From assembly GCF_014750685.1 (NCBI RefSeq), contig NZ_JAAXGE010000001.1, positions 124,001-188,000 of the forward strand: 64,000 nucleotides of DNA. The letters are read 5' to 3'. The notes beneath the pieces were generated by a model. The model made no database searches and was not told the DNA's origin. It saw only the letters and a list, made by a program, of their open reading frames with translations. This DNA is from Bacteroides sp. GM023 (lineage in GTDB: Bacteria; Bacteroidota; Bacteroidia; Bacteroidales; Bacteroidaceae). The position numbers and the translations under genes are program-made. Positions 45,645 to 54,285 of this stretch are shown here, piece after piece (positions within the stretch are counted from its first letter, which is position 1; every line of letters begins with the position of its first letter).

Positions 45645-48600
45645 TTATTCAGCATCCCAGTTTCCTTTAGCCAAACGTTTGTAGCTGTTGTAACGCCATT
45701 TAGCGTTGTCTTCAGCAGCCTGGAACAGTTCTTCAGCTTCTGCAGGATACATTTTCATTACAGAAGAGTAACGAACTTCGCTCTTGAGGAACGGTTGGAA
45801 ATCTTCCCAGTTCGGTTCTTTGCTATCCAATTGGAATGGATTCTTACCTTCTTCTTCCAAAGCCGGGTTGTAACGCCACAAGTGCCAGTAACCGCACTTA
45901 ACAGCCTTTTCTTCTTCTTCCTGGCTCTTACCCATACCAGCTTTCAGACCGTGGTTGATACACGGAGCGTAAGCGATAATCAAAGATGGTCCCGGATATG
46001 CTTCAGCTTCGCGGATAGCTTTCAGAGTCTGAGCCTGGTCAGCACCCATAGCAATCTGAGCAACATATACATAACCATAAGTAGTAGCCATCAGACCGAG
46101 GTCTTTCTTACGTACACGCTTACCAGCAGCAGCGAACTTAGCAATAGCACCTACCGGAGTAGCCTTAGAAGACTGACCACCTGTGTTAGAGTAAACCTCA
46201 GTATCAAGAACAAGGATGTTAACGTCCTTACCGGAAGCGATTACATGGTCAAGACCACCGTAACCGATATCGTAAGAAGCACCGTCACCACCGATAATCC
46301 ACTGGCTGCGTTTAACAAGATATTGTTGCAGTTCAGCGATTTGCTTGCAATGATTACATTTATCTTTGTTAGCTTCAACTACCGGGATAATCTTAGCTGC
46401 CAATTCTTTAGTCTTGTCAGCATCCAGCATATTGTTGATCCATTCAGCGAACAGTTCTTTCACATCAGCAGGAGTGCAGTCAGCAGCGATAGCTTCGTTC
46501 ATAACTTTCACGATACGGGCACGCATCTTCTCGTTAGCCAATTCCATACCCAAACCAAATTCGCAGAAGTCTTCGAACAATGAGTTAGCCCAAGCAGGAC
46601 CATGTCCGTTTTCGTTCATTGTATAAGGAGTAGAAGGAACAGAACCAGAGTAGATAGAAGAACATCCGGTAGCGTTAGCAACCATTTCACGGTCACCATA
46701 CAACTGAGTAATCAGTTTCACATACGGAGTTTCACCACAACCTGAGCAAGCGCCTGAGAACTCAAACAACGGAGTAGCGAACTGAGAATTCTTCACGTTA
46801 GCCTTGATGTCAACAAGATGTTGTTTAGTCTTCACGTTTTCAGAACAGTAAGTCCAGTTGTCAGCTTCAGCCAATTGGCTTTCGAGGTGTTTCATAGCCA
46901 ATGCCTTGCCACCCTTCTTCGGATTACCCGGACAGATGTCGGCACAGTTACCGCAACCCAGACAGTCGAGAACATCAACCTGGATACGGAATGTCATACC
47001 GTCGAATACTTTACCTACCGCTTTCAATTGTTCGAACTTAGCACCCTTCTGCTCTTCAGCATCGAGTACGAACGGACGGATAGAAGCGTGAGGACAAACG
47101 TATGCACACTTGTTACACTGGATACAGTTTTCAGCATTCCATTCAGGAACGAATGCAGCTACACCACGTTTTTCGTATTTAGAAGTACCTTGATACCAAG
47201 TACCGTCTTCGATACCTTTGAATGCAGATACAGGCAACAAGTCACCATCCTGTGCATTGATCGGACGAACTACTTCGTTGATAAATGCAGGATCGTTGTT
47301 TTCAGCTTTTGCATCATCCGGCAGGTTAGCCCATGCAGGATCAACAGCCAAAGTCTTGTATTCACCACCGCGGTCTACAGCAGCATAGTTCTTGTTGACA
47401 ATGTCTTCGCCCTTCTTACCGTAAGACTTAACGATGAATTTCTTCATCTGTTCAACAGCCTGTTCAACAGGAATTACACCTGTGATACGGAAGAATGCAG
47501 ACTGAAGGATAGTATTGGTACGGTTACCCAAACCAATTTCCATAGCAATCTGTGTTGCGTTGATATAATATACAGAAATGTTGTTTTGTGCGAAATATTT
47601 CTTAACCTTGTTAGGCAGGTTCTTAGCCAAGTCTTCACCTTCCCAGATAGTGTTCAGCAAGAAAGAACCGTTCTTACGCAAACCACGGGTTACGTCGTAC
47701 ATGTGCAGGTAAGCCTGAACGTGACAAGCAACGAAGTTCGGAGTATTTACCAAGTAAGTAGAACGGATCGGAGTATCACCGAAACGCAAGTGAGAACAAG
47801 TGAAACCACCTGACTTCTTAGAGTCATAAGAGAAGTAAGCCTGGCAGTGTTTGTCAGTGTTGTCACCGATAATCTTAACAGAGTTCTTGTTAGCACCTAC
47901 CGTACCGTCAGCACCCAAACCGTAGAATTTAGCTTCGAACATACCTTCGCCGCCCAAAGCGATTTCTTCTTTTTGAGGAAGAGAAGTGAAAGTAACGTCG
48001 TCTACTATACCGATAGTGAAGTGGTTCTTCGGCATTGGCATAGCCAGGTTTTCGAATACTGAGATAATTTGAGCAGGAGTAGTGTCCTTAGAACCCAGAC
48101 CGTAACGGCCGCCAACGATAACCGGAGCATTTTCTGCACCGTAGAAGCAGTCTTTAACGTCAAGGTAAAGAGGTTCGCCGGTAGCACCCGGTTCTTTTGT
48201 ACGGTCAAGAACTGCGATAGTCTTAGCAGTCTTAGGTACAGCAGCCAGGAAGTGTTTTGCAGAGAACGGACGATACAAGTGTACGGCAACCATACCCACT
48301 TTTTCACCGTTTGCTACCAAGTGGTCGATAGCTTCACGGGCAGCTTCAGTCACAGAACCCATTGCGATAATCACGCGTTCTGCATCATCAGCACCGTAGT
48401 AATCGAACAAACCGTATTTACGACCTGTCAGCTTGGAAATTTCATTCATGTATTCTTCTACGATAGCAGGAACTGCTTCATAGTAGTTGTTGCATGATTC
48501 ACGATGTTGGAAGAAATGGTCAGGGTTTTCAGCCATACCACGAGCAACCGGATTCATCGGATTCAGTGCGCGGGCACGGAATTCAGCAAGAGCTTCCTGA

Positions 48601-49193
48601 TCGATCAGCGGAGCCAAGTCGTCGTTTTCCAACATTTCAATCTTCTGGATTTCGTGAGAAGTACGGAAACCATCGAAGAAGTTCATGAAAGGAACGCGAG
48701 ATTTGATAGTAGCCAGGTGAGCAACACCGGACAAATCCATAACTTCCTGTACAGAACCTTCAGCCAACATAGCAAAGCCAGTCTGACGAGCTGACATTAC
48801 GTCTTGGTGGTCACCGAAGATACACAATGCGTGAGAAGCCAATGTACGTGCAGATACATGGAATACGCAAGGCAAAAATTCACCGGCAATTTTGTACATG
48901 TTAGGAATCATCAGGAGAAGACCCTGAGAAGCAGTGTAAGTACTAGTCAACGCACCAGCCTGAAGAGAACCGTGAACTGCACCGGCAGCACCACCTTCAG
49001 ATTGCATTTCCTGTACCAATACTGTTTCGCCGAAGATGTTCTTGCGTCCTGCGGCAGCCCATTCGTCTACGTACTCAGCCATAGTCGAAGAAGGAGTGAT
49101 GGGGTAGATAGCAGCTACTTCAGAGAACATATACGAGATATGCGCTGCAGCCTGGTTACCATCACAAGTGATGAATTTCTTCTGTTTAGTCAT
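45645..49193 (-). CDS. nifJ: Pyruvate:ferredoxin (flavodoxin) oxidoreductase
   Basis: 1182 residues, single-chain homodimeric type. It converts pyruvate and CoA to acetyl-CoA and CO2 while reducing ferredoxin, the central step of Bacteroides fermentation. N-terminal TPP-binding domain (YPITPSSTMAEYVDEW), domain III with GADGTVGANKNSVKIIG, then two 4Fe-4S sites (CIQCNKCAYVCPH and CLGCGNCADICPGNP), a further cluster Cys in CSGCGETPY and the TPP/Mg site WIIGGDGASYDIG ... NTGGQSSKATPVG. Full normal length. Codon choice is strongly biased, as expected for an abundant enzyme. The preceding gene ends 28 bp upstream. Confidence 0.97.
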   Translation of the reverse strand: MTKQKKFITCDGNQAAAHISYMFSEVAAIYPITPSSTMAEYVDEWAAAGRKNIFGETVLVQEMQSEGGAAGAVHGSLQAGALTSTYTASQGLLLMIPNMYKIAGEFLPCVFHVSARTLASHALCIFGDHQDVMSARQTGFAMLAEGSVQEVMDLSGVAHLATIKSRVPFMNFFDGFRTSHEIQKIEMLENDDLAPLIDQEALAEFRARALNPMNPVARGMAENPDHFFQHRESCNNYYEAVPAIVEEYMNEISKLTGRKYGLFDYYGADDAERVIIAMGSVTEAAREAIDHLVANGEKVGMVAVHLYRPFSAKHFLAAVPKTAKTIAVLDRTKEPGATGEPLYLDVKDCFYGAENAPVIVGGRYGLGSKDTTPAQIISVFENLAMPMPKNHFTIGIVDDVTFTSLPQKEEIALGGEGMFEAKFYGLGADGTVGANKNSVKIIGDNTDKHCQAYFSYDSKKSGGFTCSHLRFGDTPIRSTYLVNTPNFVACHVQAYLHMYDVTRGLRKNGSFLLNTIWEGEDLAKNLPNKVKKYFAQNNISVYYINATQIAMEIGLGNRTNTILQSAFFRITGVIPVEQAVEQMKKFIVKSYGKKGEDIVNKNYAAVDRGGEYKTLAVDPAWANLPDDAKAENNDPAFINEVVRPINAQDGDLLPVSAFKGIEDGTWYQGTSKYEKRGVAAFVPEWNAENCIQCNKCAYVCPHASIRPFVLDAEEQKGAKFEQLKAVGKVFDGMTFRIQVDVLDCLGCGNCADICPGNPKKGGKALAMKHLESQLAEADNWTYCSENVKTKQHLVDIKANVKNSQFATPLFEFSGACSGCGETPYVKLITQLYGDREMVANATGCSSIYSGSVPSTPYTMNENGHGPAWANSLFEDFCEFGLGMELANEKMRARIVKVMNEAIAADCTPADVKELFAEWINNMLDADKTKELAAKIIPVVEANKDKCNHCKQIAELQQYLVKRSQWIIGGDGASYDIGYGGLDHVIASGKDVNILVLDTEVYSNTGGQSSKATPVGAIAKFAAAGKRVRKKDLGLMATTYGYVYVAQIAMGADQAQTLKAIREAEAYPGPSLIIAYAPCINHGLKAGMGKSQEEEEKAVKCGYWHLWRYNPALEEEGKNPFQLDSKEPNWEDFQPFLKSEVRYSSVMKMYPAEAEELFQAAEDNAKWRYNSYKRLAKGNWDAE

Positions 49194-49221
49194 AACTAAA
49201 TTAAATATTTAAGTAAATAAA

Positions 49222-49731
49222 TCATTTCAAAAAAGGTATGGAGAGCGGGTATTTCCACAGCTTTCCGTCCAGTCCTTTGATGCCTCCGATAATAGGAAAC
49301 ACAAAGTATAAGATTAATAAAAGTGCGAAGGGCAATGTTCCTAAGTTGAACAAAGAACCGCTTAACAATGATAATGGAGAGGCTAATACCCCGAAGACTC
49401 CACCGATAAACTGCCCTGCAAATATAAGCCCTATTATTAATGTATAAATAGCCCAACTGATTAACCAGTTGAATATATATTTTCCTTGCGTACTGACTGC
49501 TTCCGATTTATCTTTTCCGATAATCCATGCGATAATAGAAATAATCCATCCCCATGTTGGTATCAGAAGCAGAAAATTCATCATTCCCATATAGCTATTT
49601 TCAGAAATACCTAATACTCCTTTGGGAGTTTCTTCATTCAGTATTTTCTGTTTTTCTTGTTCGAATTCTTCATCAGTCAGTGCACCTGACATGCGCAGCT
49701 TGTTCAATTCATCTAACTTCTTGTAATCCAT
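49222..49731 (-). CDS. Small membrane protein with SHOCT-like N-terminus and DUF4870/Tic20-like segments
   Basis: 169 residues. The first 35 residues (YKKLDELNKLRMSGALTDEEFEQEKQKIL) are a SHOCT motif, a short helix pair that binds other proteins or nucleic acids. Four hydrophobic segments follow, with YIFNWLISWAIYTLIIGLIF, as in DUF4870-type membrane proteins. It lies between the AAA ATPase gene (11 bp upstream) and nifJ (28 bp downstream), all on one strand. Function unknown. Confidence 0.75.
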   Translation of the reverse strand: MDYKKLDELNKLRMSGALTDEEFEQEKQKILNEETPKGVLGISENSYMGMMNFLLLIPTWGWIISIIAWIIGKDKSEAVSTQGKYIFNWLISWAIYTLIIGLIFAGQFIGGVFGVLASPLSLLSGSLFNLGTLPFALLLILYFVFPIIGGIKGLDGKLWKYPLSIPFLK

Positions 49732-49742
49732 AATCGTATTTT

Positions 49743-50924
49743 TTAGTATAAGAAGCCAAACATCCAGAGAGGTATCTGGTTACCCCGACCTATCTCTGCC
49801 TTGTGTAACGCGTACGTCACATTCGGATTGTTCTTTATCTTTGCTCCTTCCTGGCAAATCTTGAACGGCATTACTTCGTCCACCATAAATGAGTAGTTTT
49901 TGTCTCCTTTATGTATCTTATGGTCTTTCCATAAGGAATTTGCAAAGAAAGTGTCCAGTACATCCTGCTCTTCCACTTTCACCGGATAGATGGAATACAT
50001 CAGATTGGAATTGTGCATCATTATCTTTGATGGTTTTTTCGGAAATTCTTCCCCTTTCGGATAAACCAGGTTAATGAGTCGTGCGTCTGCCAGATACTTG
50101 ATATAATTCATCACCGTGGCGCGGGATGTCTGTATGTCACTTGCCAGTTGGCTCACATTGGGAGCCTTCGGACCGTCTACAGCGAGCAAATATAGTAATT
50201 TTTTTATCTTTGAAAGATATTTCAGTTCAATTTGTTTGAGAAGCAGAATATCCACTTCCACCATCATATTCATCGTTTTCAGCAGATTCTCCGAAAAGTT
50301 ACGCTTTTCGAGGAAGAACGGGTAAAACCCATGATGCAGATAATCCTGAAAATAATCCAGCGGACGAACTTTAGAAAGTACTCCTTTGGCGATCTGTTCG
50401 TGCGTGCTTAGAATCTCTTCAAGGCTGTAAGCCCGGAATTTCATACCTGTTTGCAGGTTCAGGAATTCACGGAAAGAGAATCCGCGCAGGTTATAACTCT
50501 TTGCGATATCACGCAGTTCGAGGTTTTCTTCTTTCAATCGCATCACGGACGAACCGGTAAAAACAATCTTCAGATTGGGAAAACGGTCGTAGCACATACG
50601 CAGTTCTCTGCTCCATTCCGGATGCTTGAATACTTGGTCGATCAGTAATACTTTTCCACCGCGTTTTTGAAATTCGTTGGCAAAATCCACGATGCTGTGT
50701 CCCGAGAAGTAGAAATTGTTCATATTGATGAACAGGCAAGAACGGTCGTTCCCAAATTTCTCTTTGGCATATTGGAGCAGGAAAGTGGTTTTTCCTACGC
50801 CACGTGTCCCTTTGATACCAATCAGGCGGTCGCTCCAGTCGATCTCGTCCATGAGGTCGCGGCGAACGGGGGCATTGGTGTGCTCAACAAGATAGGAGTG
50901 CGTGCGATAGAATGATTCCATTTC
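49743..50924 (-). CDS. AAA+ ATPase with DUF4143-like C-terminus
   Basis: 393 residues from the ATG at 50924 (MESFYRTH). An earlier ATG at 50975 lies on the far side of the promoter and is rejected. Walker A GIKGTRGVGKTTF, Walker B GGKVLLIDQVFKHP, sensor-like IVFTGSSVMRLKE, then a winged-helix-like block (NVSQLASDIQTSRATVMNYIKYLADARLINLVYPKG) and a C-terminal part of the DUF4143/nuclease-like type. These ATPases are widespread in Bacteroidetes and their role is unclear. It may lead a transcript with the SHOCT protein and nifJ. Confidence 0.88.
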   Translation of the reverse strand, partial: EMESFYRTHSYLVEHTNAPVRRDLMDEIDWSDRLIGIKGTRGVGKTTFLLQYAKEKFGNDRSCLFINMNNFYFSGHSIVDFANEFQKRGGKVLLIDQVFKHPEWSRELRMCYDRFPNLKIVFTGSSVMRLKEENLELRDIAKSYNLRGFSFREFLNLQTGMKFRAYSLEEILSTHEQIAKGVLSKVRPLDYFQDYLHHGFYPFFLEKRNFSENLLKTMNMMVEVDILLLKQIELKYLSKIKKLLYLLAVDGPKAPNVSQLASDIQTSRATVMNYIKYLADARLINLVYPKGEEFPKKPSKIMMHNSNLMYSIYPVKVEEQDVLDTFFANSLWKDHKIHKGDKNYSFMVDEVMPFKICQEGAKIKNNPNVTYALHKAEIGRGNQIPLWMFGFLY

Positions 50925-50945
50925 TGTTCTTTGTTTTTCGGGGGG

Positions 50946-50976
50946 CAAATATAGTGCTTTTTTTAGGATTTGCAAA
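50946..50976 (-). promoter_or_regulatory. Promoter of the AAA ATPase gene
   Basis: -33 TTTG (50976-50973), 19-nt spacer, -7 TATATTTG (50953-50946). It decides the start codon at 50924. Confidence 0.75.
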
Positions 50977-51048
50977 GTAGAGATGGCAAAATTGTGCTTT
51001 TAATTCTAACTTTCTGTTTATTGTAGCCATTCCTGACTATTTCCTGCA

Positions 51049-51056
51049 TATATTTG
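51049..51056 (+). promoter_or_regulatory. -7 box of the ATP-grasp-like gene
   Basis: TATATTTG, 26 bp before the ATG at 51083. An upstream TTG reading at 51068 would start almost at the predicted transcription start and is rejected. Confidence 0.6.
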
Positions 51057-51082
51057 CAGAATAAAGTTTGAATTCGTTTGAA

Positions 51083-52270
51083 ATGGCTAAAAAGACTCTT
51101 TATATATTCAACCCGGAACATGATTTGGCATTGGCCAGCGGTGAAACAAACTATATGGCACCGGCTTCCGCTCGACAGATGTCGACAGAACTGGCTTTGC
51201 TGCCGATGTGGTATGCAGAAGAGGGGAGTGCGGTACTGGCTCCTTCCGCTTACAATCTCGATTATATAAAAAAAATGCAGGAATTACTGGGACTTTCCGT
51301 GCATTTGATGACAGAACCGGAACTTGCTTCCGAGCGGAATTTGGATATTCATCCCTGGGGATGGGATATAGCTGTAAGGAAACGGCTGTTGGATTTGAGG
51401 GTAGAAGAAAGCAGACTTCCATCTGTCGGACAATTAGATGAATTGCGTTCCTATTCCCATCGTTCCTGCGCAGTAGAATTGTTGTCCCATCTGCAATTGG
51501 GAACTTATTTTTGTGGTGAATCTTTCTTCCTGACGCTTCCTGAAGAATGGGAATTATTTGTAGAATCGCACAATACTTGTCTGTTGAAAGCACCTCTGTC
51601 CGGCAGTGGAAAGGGATTGAACTGGTGCAAAGGCGCATATACTCCTTCGATTTCCGGCTGGTGTTCACGTATCGGAAATCAGCAAGGAGGCGTAATCGGT
51701 GAACTTATATATAATAAGGTGGAAGATTTTGCTATGGAGTTTCATTCTTCGGGCAATGGCCGATTTAACTTTGCCGGATATTCTCAATTCCGTACAAGTG
51801 GAAGTGGCGCCTATGAGGGGAATCTTCTGCTTTCGGATGCTGCCATTGAACGGAATCTTTCGGAATATATTCCTGTCGGGGAAATTCATAAACTACGCAA
51901 CCGTCTTGAACAAGAATTATCCCTTTGTTTCGGAATCAATTATGATGGTTATTTGGGAGTGGATATGATGATCTGCCGCTTTCCGGAATCCCCTGTTTAT
52001 CGTATTCATCCGTGTGTGGAAATTAACCTGCGAATGAATATGGGAGTAGTTGCACGTCGTTTGTATGATCGGTATATATGTCCTGCTTCGACAGGCGTCT
52101 TTCAGATAGGCTATTATCCTTTGGCAGGAGCAGCTTGGAGCGCACACGAGGAAATGGCAGAGGCTTATCCTTTGAAAATAGAGCAGGGAAGAATACGTTC
52201 AGGTTATTTGCCATTAGTGCCCGTTCATAAAAAGAGCAACTATCGGGTGTGGATACTTATTTCAACTTGA
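51083..52270 (+). CDS. ATP-grasp-like protein of unknown substrate
   Basis: 395 residues starting MAKKTLYIFNPEHDLALA. I recognise no named enzyme, but the layout suggests the ATP-grasp fold: a nucleotide-binding Lys and Gly-rich loop (LLKAPLSGSGKGLNWC, about 173-190), then GVIGELIYNKVEDFAMEF, and a late acidic/Asn metal-binding block (YLGVDMMICR ... HPCVEINLRMNMGVVARRL), which has the E-x-N pattern of these ligases. It stands alone with its own promoter and ends before a repeat-rich gap. It could be a ligase making an amide or peptide bond. No partner gene is visible. Confidence 0.65.
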   Translation: MAKKTLYIFNPEHDLALASGETNYMAPASARQMSTELALLPMWYAEEGSAVLAPSAYNLDYIKKMQELLGLSVHLMTEPELASERNLDIHPWGWDIAVRKRLLDLRVEESRLPSVGQLDELRSYSHRSCAVELLSHLQLGTYFCGESFFLTLPEEWELFVESHNTCLLKAPLSGSGKGLNWCKGAYTPSISGWCSRIGNQQGGVIGELIYNKVEDFAMEFHSSGNGRFNFAGYSQFRTSGSGAYEGNLLLSDAAIERNLSEYIPVGEIHKLRNRLEQELSLCFGINYDGYLGVDMMICRFPESPVYRIHPCVEINLRMNMGVVARRLYDRYICPASTGVFQIGYYPLAGAAWSAHEEMAEAYPLKIEQGRIRSGYLPLVPVHKKSNYRVWILIST

Positions 52271-52322
52271 TATTGTCACTTTCCTTTTATGTGAGTAGTC
52301 AATTACCGTAGTTATTAAGGAG

Positions 52323-52471
52323 TAAAGTCGGCGACTTTAACATAGATACAAGTCACTCATAATCTATTTTGAAAGCACTCTGTTTTCGTTTCACGTACGT
52401 CATCTGCTCGGATTACATACATGAACCCGAAGGTATACGTACGTGAAACGTATACCCCATGTACGTGAAAC
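52323..52471. repeat. Palindrome array C: 22-bp period around ACGTACGTGAAAC
   Basis: First part of the 455-bp gap 52271-52725. TAAAGTCG and CGACTTTA (52323-52339) form a 17-bp palindrome. Then CGTTTCACGTACGT (52387-52400) is complementary to ACGTACGTGAAACG (52437-52450). The block GTGAAAC repeats at 52443 and 52465 (22 bp) with a degenerate ATGAACC at 52421 (22 bp earlier). GGTATACG (52432-52439) and CGTATACC (52449-52456) close a hairpin around the central copy. The array is more decayed than arrays A and B. Function unknown. Confidence 0.7.
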
Positions 52472-52597
52472 AAAGTGTTTCCACTGTTCGAATAGGTTAA
52501 ACAAGCGTTTCTAATCACTTAATCATTGCTTTATACTTTGCTATATACGGCGGATTAATCAGGAAAGATAGCCATAGAAAGCTATTTTGGAAAGAGA

Positions 52598-52713
52598 AAA
52601 GTGACAATAGAAAGCAGCTATTCTTCTATTGTCACTTTATTGTCACCGGTTATTGTCACCGCCTTGCTTTTGATTATCAACTTGTTAACCTTAAAAAGTG
52701 ACAAGTGACAATA
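52598..52713. repeat. TATTGTCAC / GTGACAATA repeat cluster, partly a terminator
   Basis: Second part of the same gap. AAAGTGACAATAGAA (52598-52612) pairs perfectly with TTCTATTGTCACTTT (52624-52638). TATTGTCAC then recurs at 52638 and 52651 and, inverted, GTGACAA at 52698 and GTGACAATA at 52705. One more copy, TATTGTCACTTT, sits at 52271 directly after the stop of the ATP-grasp-like gene. The hairpin may terminate the convergent genes; the extra copies are unexplained. Confidence 0.65.
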
Positions 52714-52725
52714 AAAACTTACTTT

Positions 52726-54177
52726 TTATTGTTGCACTGCTGTACTTTCATTTCCGTAACGGTCAATAGCCGTAACTGCAAAATGCTTTTTCGCATTCCA
52801 GGGTAGGATAGGAGCATAAATATAACTTGTCTCCCGAACACTTTGTGCAATAATGTTTTCCGGTCGGTTCGTGTCTACCGGATATTCGTTCGATGCGTAA
52901 ATGACATACATCGGGTTATTACGTGAGTCATTGTCAGTAGCAGCTTGCCATTTTAGTTCCGTATATCCATGGTCGATATCAGTTACTTTCAGTTCGGACG
53001 GAGCTGTAGGCGGAACATTATCCAGCCAGGGCATAGATGGCTGTAAAGCCGGATATGCATAGAAGTTTTCGGCTAATTCATCATAAATACCTTGTGTATT
53101 CTCCATGAGATATTTCACCCGGTAGTGTGCTTCACCCGCCAGTTTATGACTGCGGATGAAATTCATCTGACGGTCTATCTCGTCGCGCGTCCATTTTCCT
53201 TCGTCGGGATGAAGGAAATAAATGCCGAGCCCCGGAATCACCTGTCGCCCGTTGCTCTGTTCCTGCCAGTCGAGGGCAAAAGGATAGAAACTGTTCCCTT
53301 GGAAATACATCATTGGATATATCTGATCCATGATACCTTCGCCAAGCCATCCTTGCGGGTCTTGATAAACAGTGAAGAAAGCATTCCATCCACGGGAAGG
53401 ATAGCGTGAAGTATCCCGGTATTTTCCTACCGGACTCGCACTTAGCTTCACCCACGGTTTCATGGCCTTTACACCTTTATGTATATAACGTACGATTTCC
53501 GAGATATTATCCCGTCGCCACTGTTCTACTGTACGGCCTTTGCTATATCGGCGGAAGTCGTACTTGTCGGGAAAGAGAGGAGCATTCTCGGGATAACGCA
53601 GGTAATCGAAATGCACTCCGTCAATATCATAACGGCTTACTACTTCCCGCACCAGTTTCATCAGATACTCTTTAGTCCCCGGATGTCCTGGATTCAGGAA
53701 ATATTCATTCTTATACGGTACGCAAATATCTTTCATCCGCTTAGTGACGGACTGGCTGCCGAGAGAAGCGGCATGTTTCCTGTTTCCCAGCGGGATAGTC
53801 ACCATCCAGGCATGACACTCCATGCCCCGCTTATGACACTCTTCAATGGCAAAAGCAAGCGGATCATATCCGGGATTCCCACCGGATTTTCCTGTCAGGA
53901 TAGAGTTGAAAGGTTCGATGGACGAAGGATATAACACATCCCCGCGTGTACGTGTCTGAAACAGGACGGTATTAAAGTTGGCAGCTTTCAGTTTATCGAG
54001 AATATCCACCAGTTCTTCCTTCTGCTTGCGGATACTTTGCGGACTTACAGCACGTGTACGAGGCCAGTCGAGACCATACAGAGCTGTGAGCCATGCGGCA
54101 CGGACTTCATACTTGGGCTGTGCAGCCATCGGGAGTAAAGGAAACAAAAGTGAAAGAATGAAAATAGATAGGCGCAT
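52726..54177 (-). CDS. GHL10 (DUF187) glycosidase-like lipid-side protein, paralogue 1
   Basis: 483 residues, signal peptide ending MAAQP. Family blocks: KYEVRAAWLTALYGLDWP, ANFNTVLFQTRTRGDVLYPSSIEPF, FAIEECHKRGMECHAWM, YDIDGVHFDYLRYP and WVKLSASPVGKYRD. GHL10 is a TIM-barrel family related to glycoside hydrolases, with a fibronectin-like C-terminal domain (here about 385-483, APSELKVTDIDHGYTELKW). It is secreted to the periplasm or outer membrane; the substrate may be envelope glycan such as denuded peptidoglycan, by analogy with the related DigH of E. coli. A paralogue lies at 59409. Confidence 0.88.
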   Translation of the reverse strand: MRLSIFILSLLFPLLPMAAQPKYEVRAAWLTALYGLDWPRTRAVSPQSIRKQKEELVDILDKLKAANFNTVLFQTRTRGDVLYPSSIEPFNSILTGKSGGNPGYDPLAFAIEECHKRGMECHAWMVTIPLGNRKHAASLGSQSVTKRMKDICVPYKNEYFLNPGHPGTKEYLMKLVREVVSRYDIDGVHFDYLRYPENAPLFPDKYDFRRYSKGRTVEQWRRDNISEIVRYIHKGVKAMKPWVKLSASPVGKYRDTSRYPSRGWNAFFTVYQDPQGWLGEGIMDQIYPMMYFQGNSFYPFALDWQEQSNGRQVIPGLGIYFLHPDEGKWTRDEIDRQMNFIRSHKLAGEAHYRVKYLMENTQGIYDELAENFYAYPALQPSMPWLDNVPPTAPSELKVTDIDHGYTELKWQAATDNDSRNNPMYVIYASNEYPVDTNRPENIIAQSVRETSYIYAPILPWNAKKHFAVTAIDRYGNESTAVQQ

Positions 54178-54205
54178 ATTCTTTATTTTTTGTTTTAAAT
54201 CCCTG

Positions 54206-54213
54206 CAAAGTTA
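54206..54213 (-). promoter_or_regulatory. -7 box of the GHL10 gene (paralogue 1)
   Basis: TAACTTTG on the minus strand matches TAnnTTTG, 29 bp before the ATG. Confidence 0.55.
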
Positions 54214-54255
54214 GTAAAAGTGTCGGTATTATTGGGCTGTTTCGTGAGATTATGT

Positions 54256-54263
54256 TACATTTG
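54256..54263 (+). promoter_or_regulatory. -7 box of cstA
   Basis: TACATTTG matches TAnnTTTG, 22 bp before the ATG at 54286. It is divergent from the GHL10 promoter 42 bp away. Confidence 0.6.
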
Positions 54264-54285
54264 CCAAGCTAAAAAACGACACACT

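Noticed and set aside
46818..47813. 331-codon open frame opposite nifJ
   Set aside because: Produced by the strong codon bias of nifJ on the other strand; composition is low-complexity and there is no promoter or homology that I recognise.
50925..50975. Start of the AAA ATPase at 50975
   Set aside because: The promoter (50946-50976) lies downstream of this ATG, so it cannot be in the transcript.
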